From: Hormoscilla sp. GM7CHS1pb
GTDB taxonomy: Bacteria > Cyanobacteriota > Cyanobacteriia > Cyanobacteriales > Desertifilaceae
Direction of reading: 5' to 3'
Assembly (NCBI GenBank): GCA_014323675.1
Contig: JACONN010000006.1
Span: forward strand, 248,001 to 312,000
DNA length: 64,000 nt
Under the pieces are notes generated by a model that saw only the letters and a program-made list of their open reading frames with translations, did not search any database and was not told the DNA's origin. Shown in pieces: positions 36,236-44,294 of this stretch (within the stretch, counting starts at the first letter, position 1; each line of letters starts with the position of its first letter). The translations under genes and the position numbers were made by a program.

Positions 36236-36308
36236 CGCGCCCTGGAGGATTTGAACCCCCGACATCAGGTTTTGGAGACCTGCGTTCTACCAGCTGAACT
36301 AAGAGCGC
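36236..36308 (-). tRNA. trnW: tRNA-Trp (anticodon CCA)
   Basis: 73-base cloverleaf on the minus strand: acceptor GCGCTCT/AGGGCGC, D-arm with AGTTCAGCTGGTAGAAC, anticodon loop CTCCAAAA within CAGGTCTCCAAAACCTG, T-arm GGGGGTTCAAATCCTCC, discriminator G. No encoded CCA. Lies between rplS and secE, its common position in cyanobacteria. Confidence 0.95.
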
Positions 36309-36400
36309 CAAGGTGAAATTGAAGCTTGCTGTCTCTAGCTCTATTCTAGATCGGACGCACAAGCTATGTCAACTTTTTTGGGTATTTTTTTTCCAGCATT

Positions 36401-36763
36401 TTACAGAGGGCGGTCAAACCGTTGATTCAGGCGGGTTCCCTTGCCTACCCGATCGCGCAAATAGTACAGTTTGGCCCGGCGGGCCTTGCCGCGACGCACC
36501 ACTTTGATGCTTTTTATCCGGGGAGAATGCAGCAAGAACACCCGTTCTACACCGACACCTTGGAATATGCGGCGCACTGTAATGGTCTCGTTTATGCCGG
36601 CGTTACGCTTAGCAATCACCGTTCCTTCATAGGGTTGGGTTCTTTCTTTACCCCCTTCCCGGATCCGCACCCCTACTCTGACGGTGTCCCCTATGTATAT
36701 CTGGGGCAACTTTTCCTTCATCTGTTCCGCTTCTAGGAAGCGGATCGCCTCTTGTGCGTGCAT
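36401..36763 (-). CDS. rplS: 50S ribosomal protein L19, 120 aa
   Basis: IGDTVRVGVRIREGGKERTQ, PYEGTVIAKRNAGINETITV, RRIFQGVGVERVFLLHSPRI and GKARRAKLYYLRDRVGKGTR are the L19 core. L19 lies at the 30S-50S interface. Start ATG 36763 (MHAQEAIRFLEAEQ) by family alignment; ATG 36778 is an alternative. First gene of the rplS-trnW-secE-nusG series. Confidence 0.96.
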   Translation of the reverse strand: MHAQEAIRFLEAEQMKEKLPQIYIGDTVRVGVRIREGGKERTQPYEGTVIAKRNAGINETITVRRIFQGVGVERVFLLHSPRIKSIKVVRRGKARRAKLYYLRDRVGKGTRLNQRFDRPL

Positions 36764-36859
36764 CTGTTCTGGCCTCAAAACTCACAATTTCTGATTATAA
36801 CATCCTACAGTCCCATGTAAACTGTTTTTAGGCATTAAGGAAAAATTTTGTTTGTAGTA

Positions 36860-37060
36860 AGCCGTAAAGTGTGTCTTGCCGGCGGTGCTCTTGATTATCA
36901 CCGGCCCTGTTCGTAGGGCGGGCGTCTCGCCGGCCCTGTTCGTAGGGCGGGCGTCTCGCTGGCCCTGTTCGTAGGGCGGGCCTCCGGGTACAGACAGACT
37001 CAGAGCGCCGGTAGCTACCGGCGTTACCAGGCGGGAGCCAGGTAACGAGGTCATCCACTC
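36860..37060. repeat. 29-bp tandem repeat and GTTACC hairpin
   Basis: CCGGCCCTGTTCGTAGGGCG plus GGCGTCTCG repeats three times (36901, 36930, 36959; period 29). 37018-37050 is a GGCGTTACCAGGC...GGTAACGAGG variant of the GTTCCC hairpin in which both arms changed (GTTACC/GGTAAC). No gene between 36764 and 37238. Confidence 0.85.
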
Positions 37061-37238
37061 AGGTAAAAATAGGAGTCAAGGGGGGGATGATGGGCCACTA
37101 CCGGTATATAAATTAAAGCTTTATCGAATTTTTTACTGATTGCTCAGGTTAGTCTCAGATTGAGCAAAGAAAATATTCATATTGATTAGAGATAGTCAAA
37201 AACTACGGATGGAACAAAATTGAACTGGAGCAGAGAAG

Positions 37239-37514
37239 ATGATGAAAAATGTAACTCCCAAAGCAGTAGTGGCTACTGCTTTAACAGGTGTATTAGCTGT
37301 TGGGATTGCTGCTGTAGCTAATAATCGGGAAGCCCAGGCTCTCAAGCGAGGGCATGAAAAATGTGGTGGTATTGTTCTAGCTGGCAAGAATGATTGTGGG
37401 GCGAATGGCCATGACTGCGCAGGTATGGCTACAAAAAGTGGCGATCCTAACGAGTGGATTGGGCTTCCGCGAGGCACTTGCGCTAAGATTGTAGGTGGAA
37501 GAGTCCTCAGGTGA
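37239..37514 (+). CDS. bufA: Bufferin-type metallophore precursor (DUF2282), 91 aa
   Basis: Sec signal (VVATALTGVLAVGIAAVANN...AQA) followed by a mature part with four cysteines at 42, 53, 60 and 81: EKCGGIVLAGKNDCGANGHD, CAGMATKSGDPNEW and LPRGTCAKI. This is the BufA1 pattern of bufferins, copper-binding RiPPs whose cysteines are turned into thiooxazoles by BufB-BufC. The two genes that follow are DUF692 and DUF2063, completing a bufABC operon. Expected role: periplasmic copper sequestration. Confidence 0.88.
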   Translation: MMKNVTPKAVVATALTGVLAVGIAAVANNREAQALKRGHEKCGGIVLAGKNDCGANGHDCAGMATKSGDPNEWIGLPRGTCAKIVGGRVLR

Positions 37515-37744
37515 CCGGATTACCAGATCTCCGGATCGAAAATGTTGCGCGAGGGGTGTTTTTGGCGCGTGGCTGAAAATGGCTTGTAGTCTAAGTTAAA
37601 AACAACTGCCAACTATTCCCGTCGTCCCGCCCATTGCGCAGCAAAAATTAAGTAAAAAATAGCGTAGCGTGTAAGAAGGATTTGGGGACGATCTCGATCG
37701 TAAAATCATTCTTCACTAATGCTATAAATATTTTCCATCTATAG

Positions 37745-38608
37745 ATGAAAAATGATTTGCAATCCTTAGAAGTATGCCCAAAATGGCAACTACCAACCGG
37801 AACTAAAGGTGCTGGAATAGGTTTGCGATCGCGCCATTATCAAGATATCATTACGAAGAAACCAGAAGTAAATTGGTTTGAGGTGATATCAGATAACTAT
37901 TTCTGTGCAGGTGGTTTGCCATTATTCTATTTAGAAAAGATTCGCCAGGACTATCCCATTAGCTTACATGGGGTAGGAATGTCTCTGGGTTCAACAGACC
38001 CATTGAATTTAGATTATTGAACTCGCTTAAAAAAATTAGCAGCAAGAGTTGAACCAGATTTGATTTCCGATCATCTATCTTGGATATCGGTTAACGGTCA
38101 CTATCTGAATGATTTGATTCCTCTGATTTATACAGAAAAGGTAATGGAACATGTGGCCGATCGCATCTTGCAAGTACAGGAATTTTTAGGGAGGCAAATT
38201 CTGATTGAAAATCCTTCTCCCTATCTAAGTTTTACTGATGCAACTATGCCAGAATGGGAGTTTATCCAGGGATTAGTTAAAAAAGCTGATTGTTACTTGC
38301 TGCTAGATGTTAATAATATTTATGTTAATGCGGTAAATAATGGTTTTGATCCCCTGAAGTATCTGGATAATATCCCAAAAGCCCGAGTGAAAGAGATGCA
38401 CTTAGCGGGTTACGAGGAACGGGAAAATTATCTATTGGATACTCACGGTTATCCCGTGCATCCGCCAGTTTGGGAATTATATCAAGCTGCATTAGCAAGG
38501 TTTGGTGCTGTACCGACTTCGATCGAGTGGGATGCTGATATTCCCAGTTGGGAAGTATTAATGGCCGAAGCTTTTAAGGCGGAGAAGTTATTAAAAGAGG
38601 TGGCCTAA
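37745..38608 (+). pseudogene. bufB: Bufferin-modifying oxygenase BufB (DUF692), in-frame TGA
   Basis: TIM-barrel multinuclear-iron enzyme related to MbnB. Metal-binding blocks: SLHGVGMSLGS, LISDHLSW, LIENPSPYL, LLLDVNNIYVNAVN, VKEMHLAGY, LLDTHGYPVHPPVW, IEWDADIP. All are present. TGA at 38018-38020 interrupts after DPLNLDY where relatives have a leucine or similar (TTA or TTG to TGA is one change); the frame is otherwise open for 287 codons. A restart downstream would lose the first metal ligands. Stop overlaps the bufC start (TAATG). Confidence 0.88.
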
Positions 38609-39378
38609 TGGATGCGATCGGGCTGCAAAATTTATTTTACCGGGCTGTATACGAAAGAGACAGTGCTAGCATAGAGGAATTAAGCAAACATATCAAGGCA
38701 CCCCAGAATTTAACAGCGGCAGAAAGTATAGCAGTTTACCGAGGTAACGCGATCGGTAATCTGAGTAAAACATTAATGTCAACTTACCCAGTTTGCTGTC
38801 AGTTGGTGGGGGAAAAGTTTTTTGAGGCCACGGCAGTCAAATATATCGATCGGTTTCCTTGCTTGTCACCAGACTTAGGAGATTATGGGGAACAGTTTCC
38901 CGATTTTCTAGCTAACTTTGAACCGGTAGCAGATTTACCCTATCTGCCAGATGTGGCCCGTTTAGAGTGGCATTGGCATCGAGTTTTTTGTGGTGAGGAT
39001 ACAAGGGAGTTAGATTTCCAGAGATTGGGTGAAGTCCCCCAGGAAAAATGGGGAGAGTTAATTTTCTATTTACCGAAAAATGGGGTGCTGATAGAATCAG
39101 ATTATCCTATTCATCGGATTTGGGAAGTCAATCAATCTGATTATCAAGGGGATGAGGTGGTAAATTTAGAGTCGGGTGGGATAAAAATATTTCTGTGGCG
39201 AAAGGATTATGATATGCGCATTGATTTACCAAACGATCGGGAATGGGAGTTGCTGAAAGCTTTTCAAACCCATTATGCCTTTGAAGTGGTTTGTGAAAAA
39301 CTGGCAGGTATAGTTGATGTGGGTTCTTTGTTGCCATTGTTTGTGCAACGAGGGTGGATTGATGATTTCCGTTTGTAG
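38608..39378 (+). CDS. bufC: BufC partner protein (DUF2063), 256 aa
   Basis: LQNLFYRAVYERDSASIEEL and AAESIAVYRGNAIGNLSKTL match the DUF2063 N-terminal domain, sometimes wrongly called DNA-binding. A typical LARLEWH-type segment (VARLEWHWHRVFCGED) follows. In related MbnC/BufC proteins it brings the precursor to the DUF692 enzyme. Complete; translationally coupled to bufB. Confidence 0.88.
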   Translation: MDAIGLQNLFYRAVYERDSASIEELSKHIKAPQNLTAAESIAVYRGNAIGNLSKTLMSTYPVCCQLVGEKFFEATAVKYIDRFPCLSPDLGDYGEQFPDFLANFEPVADLPYLPDVARLEWHWHRVFCGEDTRELDFQRLGEVPQEKWGELIFYLPKNGVLIESDYPIHRIWEVNQSDYQGDEVVNLESGGIKIFLWRKDYDMRIDLPNDREWELLKAFQTHYAFEVVCEKLAGIVDVGSLLPLFVQRGWIDDFRL

Positions 39379-39506
39379 TAAGCACTTTCGTGCTTCGGAG
39401 TTCGTAGTAAGCACTTTAGTGCTTCGGGGTTCGTAGTAAGCACTTTAGTGCTTCGGGGTTCGTAGTAGTGCTTCGGGGTTCGTAGTAAGCACTTTAGTGC
39501 TTCCCA
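39376..39506. repeat. GTAGTAAGCACTTTAGTGCTT hairpin array
   Basis: Five copies (one lacking the first arm) separated by CGGGGTTC or CGGAGTTC. Arms AAGCAC/GTGCTT, loop TTTA or TTCG. Same flanks as the AAACGC version at 265-540. It begins at the bufC stop. Confidence 0.9.
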
Positions 39507-39636
39507 ATGGAAAATAGGGAATGGAGATGAATCAATAAATCTACCTTTGACAATTGTGAATTCACAATGAGTTAATTGACAGCAAAAAGCAATCGATCGC
39601 ATCCGCTCATCTGTCCGCATCTAAACTTGATAAGAA
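39505..39636. repeat. 132-bp direct repeat, left copy at the STAND gene
   Basis: CAATGGAAAATAGGGAATGG through CATCTAAACTTGATAAGAA, nearly identical to 41380-41511. This copy includes the last codons of the STAND gene. Confidence 0.9.
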
Positions 39637-41057
39637 TGAGATTGGTTTTTCACATACTCTTCAATCGCGGATTGCAGGGTGAAGCGCGATGCTTTATTGT
39701 CCGTAACTTTGGCAATTAAACAACGTTTGTTCAAAGACTGTACTGCCTTCAGGAAATCGGAGTCTGAAAAGGGTAAATCTGTCGGTTTGCGAGCAATATC
39801 TACCGCCGCCTCTTGGGTTGCCAACCACTGCATTACTAATTTCTCCGACTCGGACAAGCGTCGATAATGTGCTGATAATATCGGTTCTAAATCTCCTAAG
39901 AACAGACTTGGATAGGATAGGAACTGGGCGACGCTACCGTTAAATAATTCGAGGATCGTATTAGCAATTATACTTAACCATAAAGGATTACCGCCGTACA
40001 GTTGGATTAATTCTAACCATTTATCTTCATCAGTTAATCCTCTTGCCGAACATATTTCCCGCGCCGACTCTCCCAAACCATTAAGTTGTAAGGTGCGACA
40101 GGGCAGGTTTCTGCTTTCTAAGGTAACTATTCTGGTGGGTTTTTCCCAACTCAGCACTAGCAAGCAACTGTTGTGGGGTAAGGTTGCTATTTGCTTGCAG
40201 AACGTACTGTAATTTTCATGGTTGGGCAGATATGTACCAGCTAACTCTCCACTGAGAAATAGTTCTTGGAAGTCGTCGAGTACTATCAAAGAAGGGCGCG
40301 ATCGCATATAATCAATGATTGATGGTAATGCCGGTTCTCGATCTTGGGAGAACAACTGCATTAAATTTGCTTCTAGGGAGTCTAACGCGATCCTGTTGGT
40401 ACAGTTGCGCCAGATGACGCGATCGAATTTATCTTTAATTTCTTCTACGAGTTGCCGGGCGAGGGCGGTTTTGCCGATACCGGATAATCCGATGATGGTG
40501 ACGATGCGGATATTTTCTGCTAATATCCATTGCTTGAGGGTGGTTAGTTCTGTGGTCCGGTCGTACAGGCGATCGCATTCCGGGGCCTCGGTGAGATCGT
40601 AGATCTTTTCCCGTTTAATGCTGTCTGGGTTGGTGGCCGTAGAGGACGATATGTTTTCGGCAGTTTCAGCAGAAGGCCAATTTTTACCACAGACATTAAT
40701 GTTTCTTCCGACATTCTGTACGAAATTACCATAATTTGAATAATTTGAAAACCTAGAGATATGGTAGCGTTCCATTGCAGCGCGGAAGTTTAATTTATTA
40801 ACCTCTTCACCTAATTCTTGAGATACCAGTTTGAATAAAGGGCCCGCAACTTTCTTGACGTTAGCTTCCGAACAGTGATAGCGATCGGCAATTTCTCTGT
40901 ATATTTGATTATCCCAGATCCCTGCTAACACATCTTGTTGCAGACTATTCAAGTGCTTGCCCGTTTTGGCCAACACTAACTCATCGACCCATTTCAAGAC
41001 TTCTCGGACATCCATAGGCGATACATATATGGTTTTGGCGTTGTATATTGATGGCAT
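39621..41057 (-). CDS. vMap-STAND NTPase (NB-ARC type), about 478 aa
   Basis: N-terminal vMap-like domain (VREVLKWVDELVLAKTGKHL, YREIADRYHCSEANVKKVAG), linker, then NB-ARC: Walker A IIGLSGIGKTALARQLVEEI, Walker B PSLIVLDDFQELFL, GNPLWLSII (GxP motif) and a winged-helix end. No C-terminal WD40/TPR sensor remains, so it is shorter than most relatives. STAND proteins of this type act as signalling or defence switches. Start ATG 41057 (MPSIYNAKTI) or 41015 (MDVREVLK). Upstream codons are hairpin repeat (NTEVFTTN). Flanked by 132-bp direct repeats. Confidence 0.85.
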   Translation of the reverse strand: MPSIYNAKTIYVSPMDVREVLKWVDELVLAKTGKHLNSLQQDVLAGIWDNQIYREIADRYHCSEANVKKVAGPLFKLVSQELGEEVNKLNFRAAMERYHISRFSNYSNYGNFVQNVGRNINVCGKNWPSAETAENISSSTATNPDSIKREKIYDLTEAPECDRLYDRTTELTTLKQWILAENIRIVTIIGLSGIGKTALARQLVEEIKDKFDRVIWRNCTNRIALDSLEANLMQLFSQDREPALPSIIDYMRSRPSLIVLDDFQELFLSGELAGTYLPNHENYSTFCKQIATLPHNSCLLVLSWEKPTRIVTLESRNLPCRTLQLNGLGESAREICSARGLTDEDKWLELIQLYGGNPLWLSIIANTILELFNGSVAQFLSYPSLFLGDLEPILSAHYRRLSESEKLVMQWLATQEAAVDIARKPTDLPFSDSDFLKAVQSLNKRCLIAKVTDNKASRFTLQSAIEEYVKNQSHSYQV

Positions 41058-41094
41058 GATGGAGGGGCCTGCATTGGTAATTAAACCATGGTGG

Positions 41095-41200
41095 TTCGTA
41101 GTAAACACTTCAGTGTTTCCCCGTGCCCCTTCAGGGGCACGGTTGGTCACTGGTGCGCGCTCGCCGGTCACTGGTGCGCGCTCGCCGGTCATTCATCATC
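41095..41200. repeat. GTAGTAAACACTTCAGTGTTT hairpin and GGCGAGCGCGCACCAGTGA doublet
   Basis: GTTCGTAGTAAACACTTCAG with arm GTGTTT, another stem variant (AAACAC). Then a 24-bp unit, GGTCACTGGTGCGCGCTCGC, occurs twice in tandem (41144-41192). Confidence 0.75.
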
Positions 41201-41315
41201 TCGTCCTGGTGCAACGCCTTTGGATATGATACCACTTTTTTCCTCCAACAAACAAACGATCTAGTCGCAGATGAATAAATCAATCTACCTTTCACAATTT
41301 TCAATTCACAATTCC

Positions 41316-41511
41316 CTAACCTACAGCAAAATCTGTAAACTTCCTGAGATAGGGTGCCTTGGCGCAAATGCGCCTGGGACAATGGAAAATAGGGAATGGA
41401 AATGAATCAATAAATCTACCTTTGACAATTATGAATTCACAATGAGTTAATTGACAGCAAAAAGCAATCGATCGCATCCGCTCATCTGTCCGCATCTAAA
41501 CTTGATAAGAA
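41316..41511. repeat. Copies of xisI and STAND 3' ends
   Basis: 41316-41357 repeats the last 42 bases of xisI (42062-42103). 41380-41511 repeats the 3' flank and end of the STAND gene (39505-39636). Both gene ends were thus copied side by side into the region between the two genes. Confidence 0.85.
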
Positions 41512-41519
41512 CGCAAGCG

Positions 41520-42045
41520 GCCCCCCTCGTTCCCTGGCTCTGCCTGGGAACGCAAGGAAGGTTAGGGGGATCCGGGGGCTGGGGGGATCCTCTTACCAAC
41601 GGGTTTTGACCACACCCCGCGCTCGGGGACCGCCCAGGCGGGCGAAGGTTCTCCAACGCGGGACCATGCACCGGTTCCGGCGACGATGTCTCCTACCAAC
41701 GGGCGCAAGACCACTCTCACCAGAAGAACCACCGACGCTATGGGAGAAGAACCTTTTCCCTGATGATTTATCTTATGAGAAAAAAACTTTTTCCGCTATA
41801 GGAGAATAAATTTTTCTCGTCAAGAAAAAAACCTTTCTTCGCCGAGAAAAGAACTTTTCTTCGGCGAGAGAAGAATTTTTTCGCTATAACAGAAGAACCT
41901 TTCTTTGGCGAGAGAAGAATCTTTCTTCAACGAGAGAAGAACCTTTTCTGCTATGATAGAAGAGTTTTTTCCTTGAGAGAGCGGTTTTTTGTCATAATTG
42001 TCTATTATAGAGCCATGTTGATTGACTTTTATACCCCGTCATGGT
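41520..42045. repeat. Inverted copy of the AG/CT-rich repeat with half MITE
   Basis: 41527-41553 CTCGTTCCCTGGCTCTGCCT hairpin; 41582-41606 a right MITE end (ACCAACGGGTTTTGACCACA). 41730-42010 repeats GAAGAACCTTTTC / TCTTCGGCGAGAGAAGAA units and ends GTTTTTTGTCATAATTGTCT, the inverse of 643-668. No gene here. Confidence 0.75.
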
Positions 42046-42061
42046 AATTTACCAAGGCTTG

Positions 42062-42397
42062 CTAACCTACAGCAAAATCTGTAAACTTCCTGAGATAGGG
42101 TGCATTATAGGCAATAACAATATCTTGCGGAGGTACGCCCCGTTCGACTAAGACGTTGGCAATACCCACCTCTGTGCCATCATTCTGAATCCAAATCTTA
42201 TCACCTTTAAGATCGATGTGAATAGTGCAACCATAAATACGACGGCGATTACTCCATCCTGCATGAACAAGCAGATAGCGGTCTCTTTCTGGATCTAATA
42301 TGAGTTCTACCTCTACGTCACCATAGGCAGGTTTGTGACTGCTATATTCGGTGAGTATCTCTAGGATAATCTCCCGATATTCATCGATTTTTGCCAT
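42062..42397 (-). CDS. xisI: XisI, fdxN-element excision controlling factor, 111 aa
   Basis: YREIILEILTEYSSHKPAYG, DRYLLVHAGWSNRRRIYGCT, HIDLKGDKIWIQNDGTEVGI and LVERGVPPQDIVIAYNAPYL are the family blocks. XisI is named for heterocyst element excision in Anabaena but is widespread in non-heterocystous species; a role with XisH as a two-gene module is unproven. Complete. Overlaps xisH by 37 bases. Confidence 0.93.
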   Translation of the reverse strand: MAKIDEYREIILEILTEYSSHKPAYGDVEVELILDPERDRYLLVHAGWSNRRRIYGCTIHIDLKGDKIWIQNDGTEVGIANVLVERGVPPQDIVIAYNAPYLRKFTDFAVG

Positions 42398-42817
42398 TGC
42401 ACAATTTCCTCATTAACTGGATCGAATACAATTAATTTTACTTGATACTCTTGGATAACCATTTGCACAAAACGACGCGCAAAGAAGGTATCGTAAATTT
42501 CAATAGAAATAGCTAAATACAAGACTATCTCTGGATCTTCAGCTTTGAGGGCCAAGCGATAGTTAAGGAACTGTCCCAGCACTGTGTGGAATTCTGAGAT
42601 TCTGGAAGGATTAAGAAAACTTTTTATTACAATTTTTTCTTCGTTTTTCTCTGCTGCCAGGAGGATTTCTGCACCCAAATCGATGTAAAATTCAACTATG
42701 GCTGCGCCACGCTACGCGATCAGCAAAATTAATGTAAAGAGGATCGTTGGTGATGCTCCATCCTTCTTTCTCCAAGGCTAATTTTACTGTTTCATGAAAA
42801 GTATCCTTTGCTGCCAC
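42361..42817 (-). pseudogene. xisH: XisH, disrupted by a dispersed repeat
   Basis: GTG 42817 starts AAKDTFHETVKLALEKEGWS and ITNDPLYINF. Then DRVAWRSHS comes from a 26-bp repeat (CTATGGCTGCGCCACGCTAC on plus, 42692-42720), which replaces a few residues and shifts the frame. After it, VEFYIDLGAEILLAAEKNEE and IKSFLNPSRISEFHTVLGQF continue normally. XisH has a PD-(D/E)xK-like core; here it cannot be made in one piece. Confidence 0.88.
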
Positions 42818-43400
42818 GGTTTGTCTATACCTTATCTTTTGGGAATTACACTGATATCAACCAACTTTGAGGAAATGTCCACAACGATTAATCGGAAATA
42901 ACCTATTTGTCTAGCTTGGGTTGGAGGGGCGATACTGCTGCCCAGTTACGGCGCGATCGCCCGTGGTCTTGCACCAGTTGGCAGGGATCTGAAGTACTGT
43001 GACCCAGATCACTTTCCCTGTTATTGCTGCCCTGCCTTAAAAGTGGAAAAACACCCGGACAAAAGTTTCGTCGGGCGGGTGGCTTTCGATTTCCTTGGCT
43101 ATTTCTTTTCGCCAGGGGGGTTGGAAGTGGCGGTGGTTACGGTAAAGTCGCATTGTCGAATACGCTCGCCGTTGGTTGATTTGGGTTAGAAGTGGTGTTC
43201 AGAGGCTTTCGTTAGGAGAGGAAGGGGAAGAGGCGATCGGCCCTTTGTTCTTTTTGTCATTTTTCGGGTTTCGGGAATTTCCTAGCTAGCTTCCATTTCA
43301 CCGATGCTATCCCATACATCCTCATAGCTCCGCGTTCTCGACTTGCTCTCGGCTTCTCCTTGCAAACTTCTAACTCCTTCTCACCTGTTATTCATCTTTC
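42818..43400. other. Intergenic region with a possible coding remnant
   Basis: A CRP-like palindrome TGTGACCCAGATCACT lies at 42998-43013. On the minus strand about 43060-43190 reads YSTMRLYRNHRHFQPPWRKE, IAKEIESHPPDETFVRVF, which looks coding but has no start and no family I can name. HIP1 sites at 42953 and 43232. Confidence 0.35.
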
Positions 43401-43859
43401 TTATTGCCTGTTATATATTCCCCCGATGCTATATTTCACTACATGCGATGGACCTACGGACACATATGCTCCACCCAAATTTATCTTGTTATATTCGTAG
43501 GCTTTAGTATTTCCTGCCCCTGCTATCGCATGGGCATATGTCAACGAAGGATCTCGCACTATCCCCTCGAATACTATCGCTGTCGGATCTCCTACATGAC
43601 CTCCTCCTGTGAAACTGTATTCTCCCGTCACTCTAAAATATACTCGCACTGCCGCCGGTTCTTGAATTGTCATGTGGCCGTGGAACACCCCTGTGCTGTC
43701 ATTCGCTGATGATATTTCCAGTGTCGCACCCGCACCGGGATTTTTATATGTGCCCACTAAGCTGGCTGCCAGGGCATCTCCGGAACTGCTCATTAGCAAT
43801 ACTATTCCTGCAACAACCGCAATCAGTCCGCTTATCCATTTCTGCTTTTTCATGATCAT
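43401..43859 (-). CDS. Small secreted beta-rich protein, about 152 aa
   Basis: Sec signal peptide (WISGLIAVVAGIVLLMSSSG...ALA) then about 120 residues rich in Gly, Ser, Val and Tyr: SLVGTYKNPGAGATLEISSA, FHGHMTIQEPAAVRVYFRVT. The GTYKNPGAGATLEI...GVFHGHMT start recalls the first strands of avidin-like barrels (GTWxNxxGSTMxI), but the biotin-site tryptophans are absent, so this is a weak analogy. No partner genes nearby. Confidence 0.5.
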   Translation of the reverse strand: MIMKKQKWISGLIAVVAGIVLLMSSSGDALAASLVGTYKNPGAGATLEISSANDSTGVFHGHMTIQEPAAVRVYFRVTGEYSFTGGGHVGDPTAIVFEGIVRDPSLTYAHAIAGAGNTKAYEYNKINLGGAYVSVGPSHVVKYSIGGIYNRQ

Positions 43860-44193
43860 TGTTCCTCTTTTGTTACTCTTCTGTTTTTGTCCTTTTGAAC
43901 AATCTTCTCTAGTATACCAATATCACCTTTCACAGGAGCATCGATATTCCATATCCCACGGTTGGATCGTAAATAATGGCATCACGATTTCCCGTAATTG
44001 CTCAAGATCTTGGTGGTGAAGGAATATGGGTACTGCCGGTACTGCATAGTTACTCGGGCCATCGGACTGGAGTGAACAGCCCTTGTACTGCCTCGGAATG
44101 CCTAACAGGACAAGAGCAATTTTTGAGGAGCGAAAACTTCTCAAATGCTTACGGGGTGGGGGGTTTTGACCTCGAAGTGGTGAGTCGGCAGCC

Positions 44194-44228
44194 GAGCGCC
44201 CGAATATGCAGTTGAGATGCGCGACAGC
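44194..44228. repeat. Left inverted repeat of the IS66 region
   Basis: GCGCCCGAATATGCAGTTGA then GATGCGCGACAGCT; its inverted partner is at 47398-47432 (AGCTGTCGCGCATCTAAACT). About 28 of 33 positions match. Confidence 0.5.
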
Positions 44229-44294
44229 TGATTTTTTTCAAAATCCCGCGCCCAGGGTTGACAAATTCGATAAATAAGTAGTAAGTTGGAAGAC

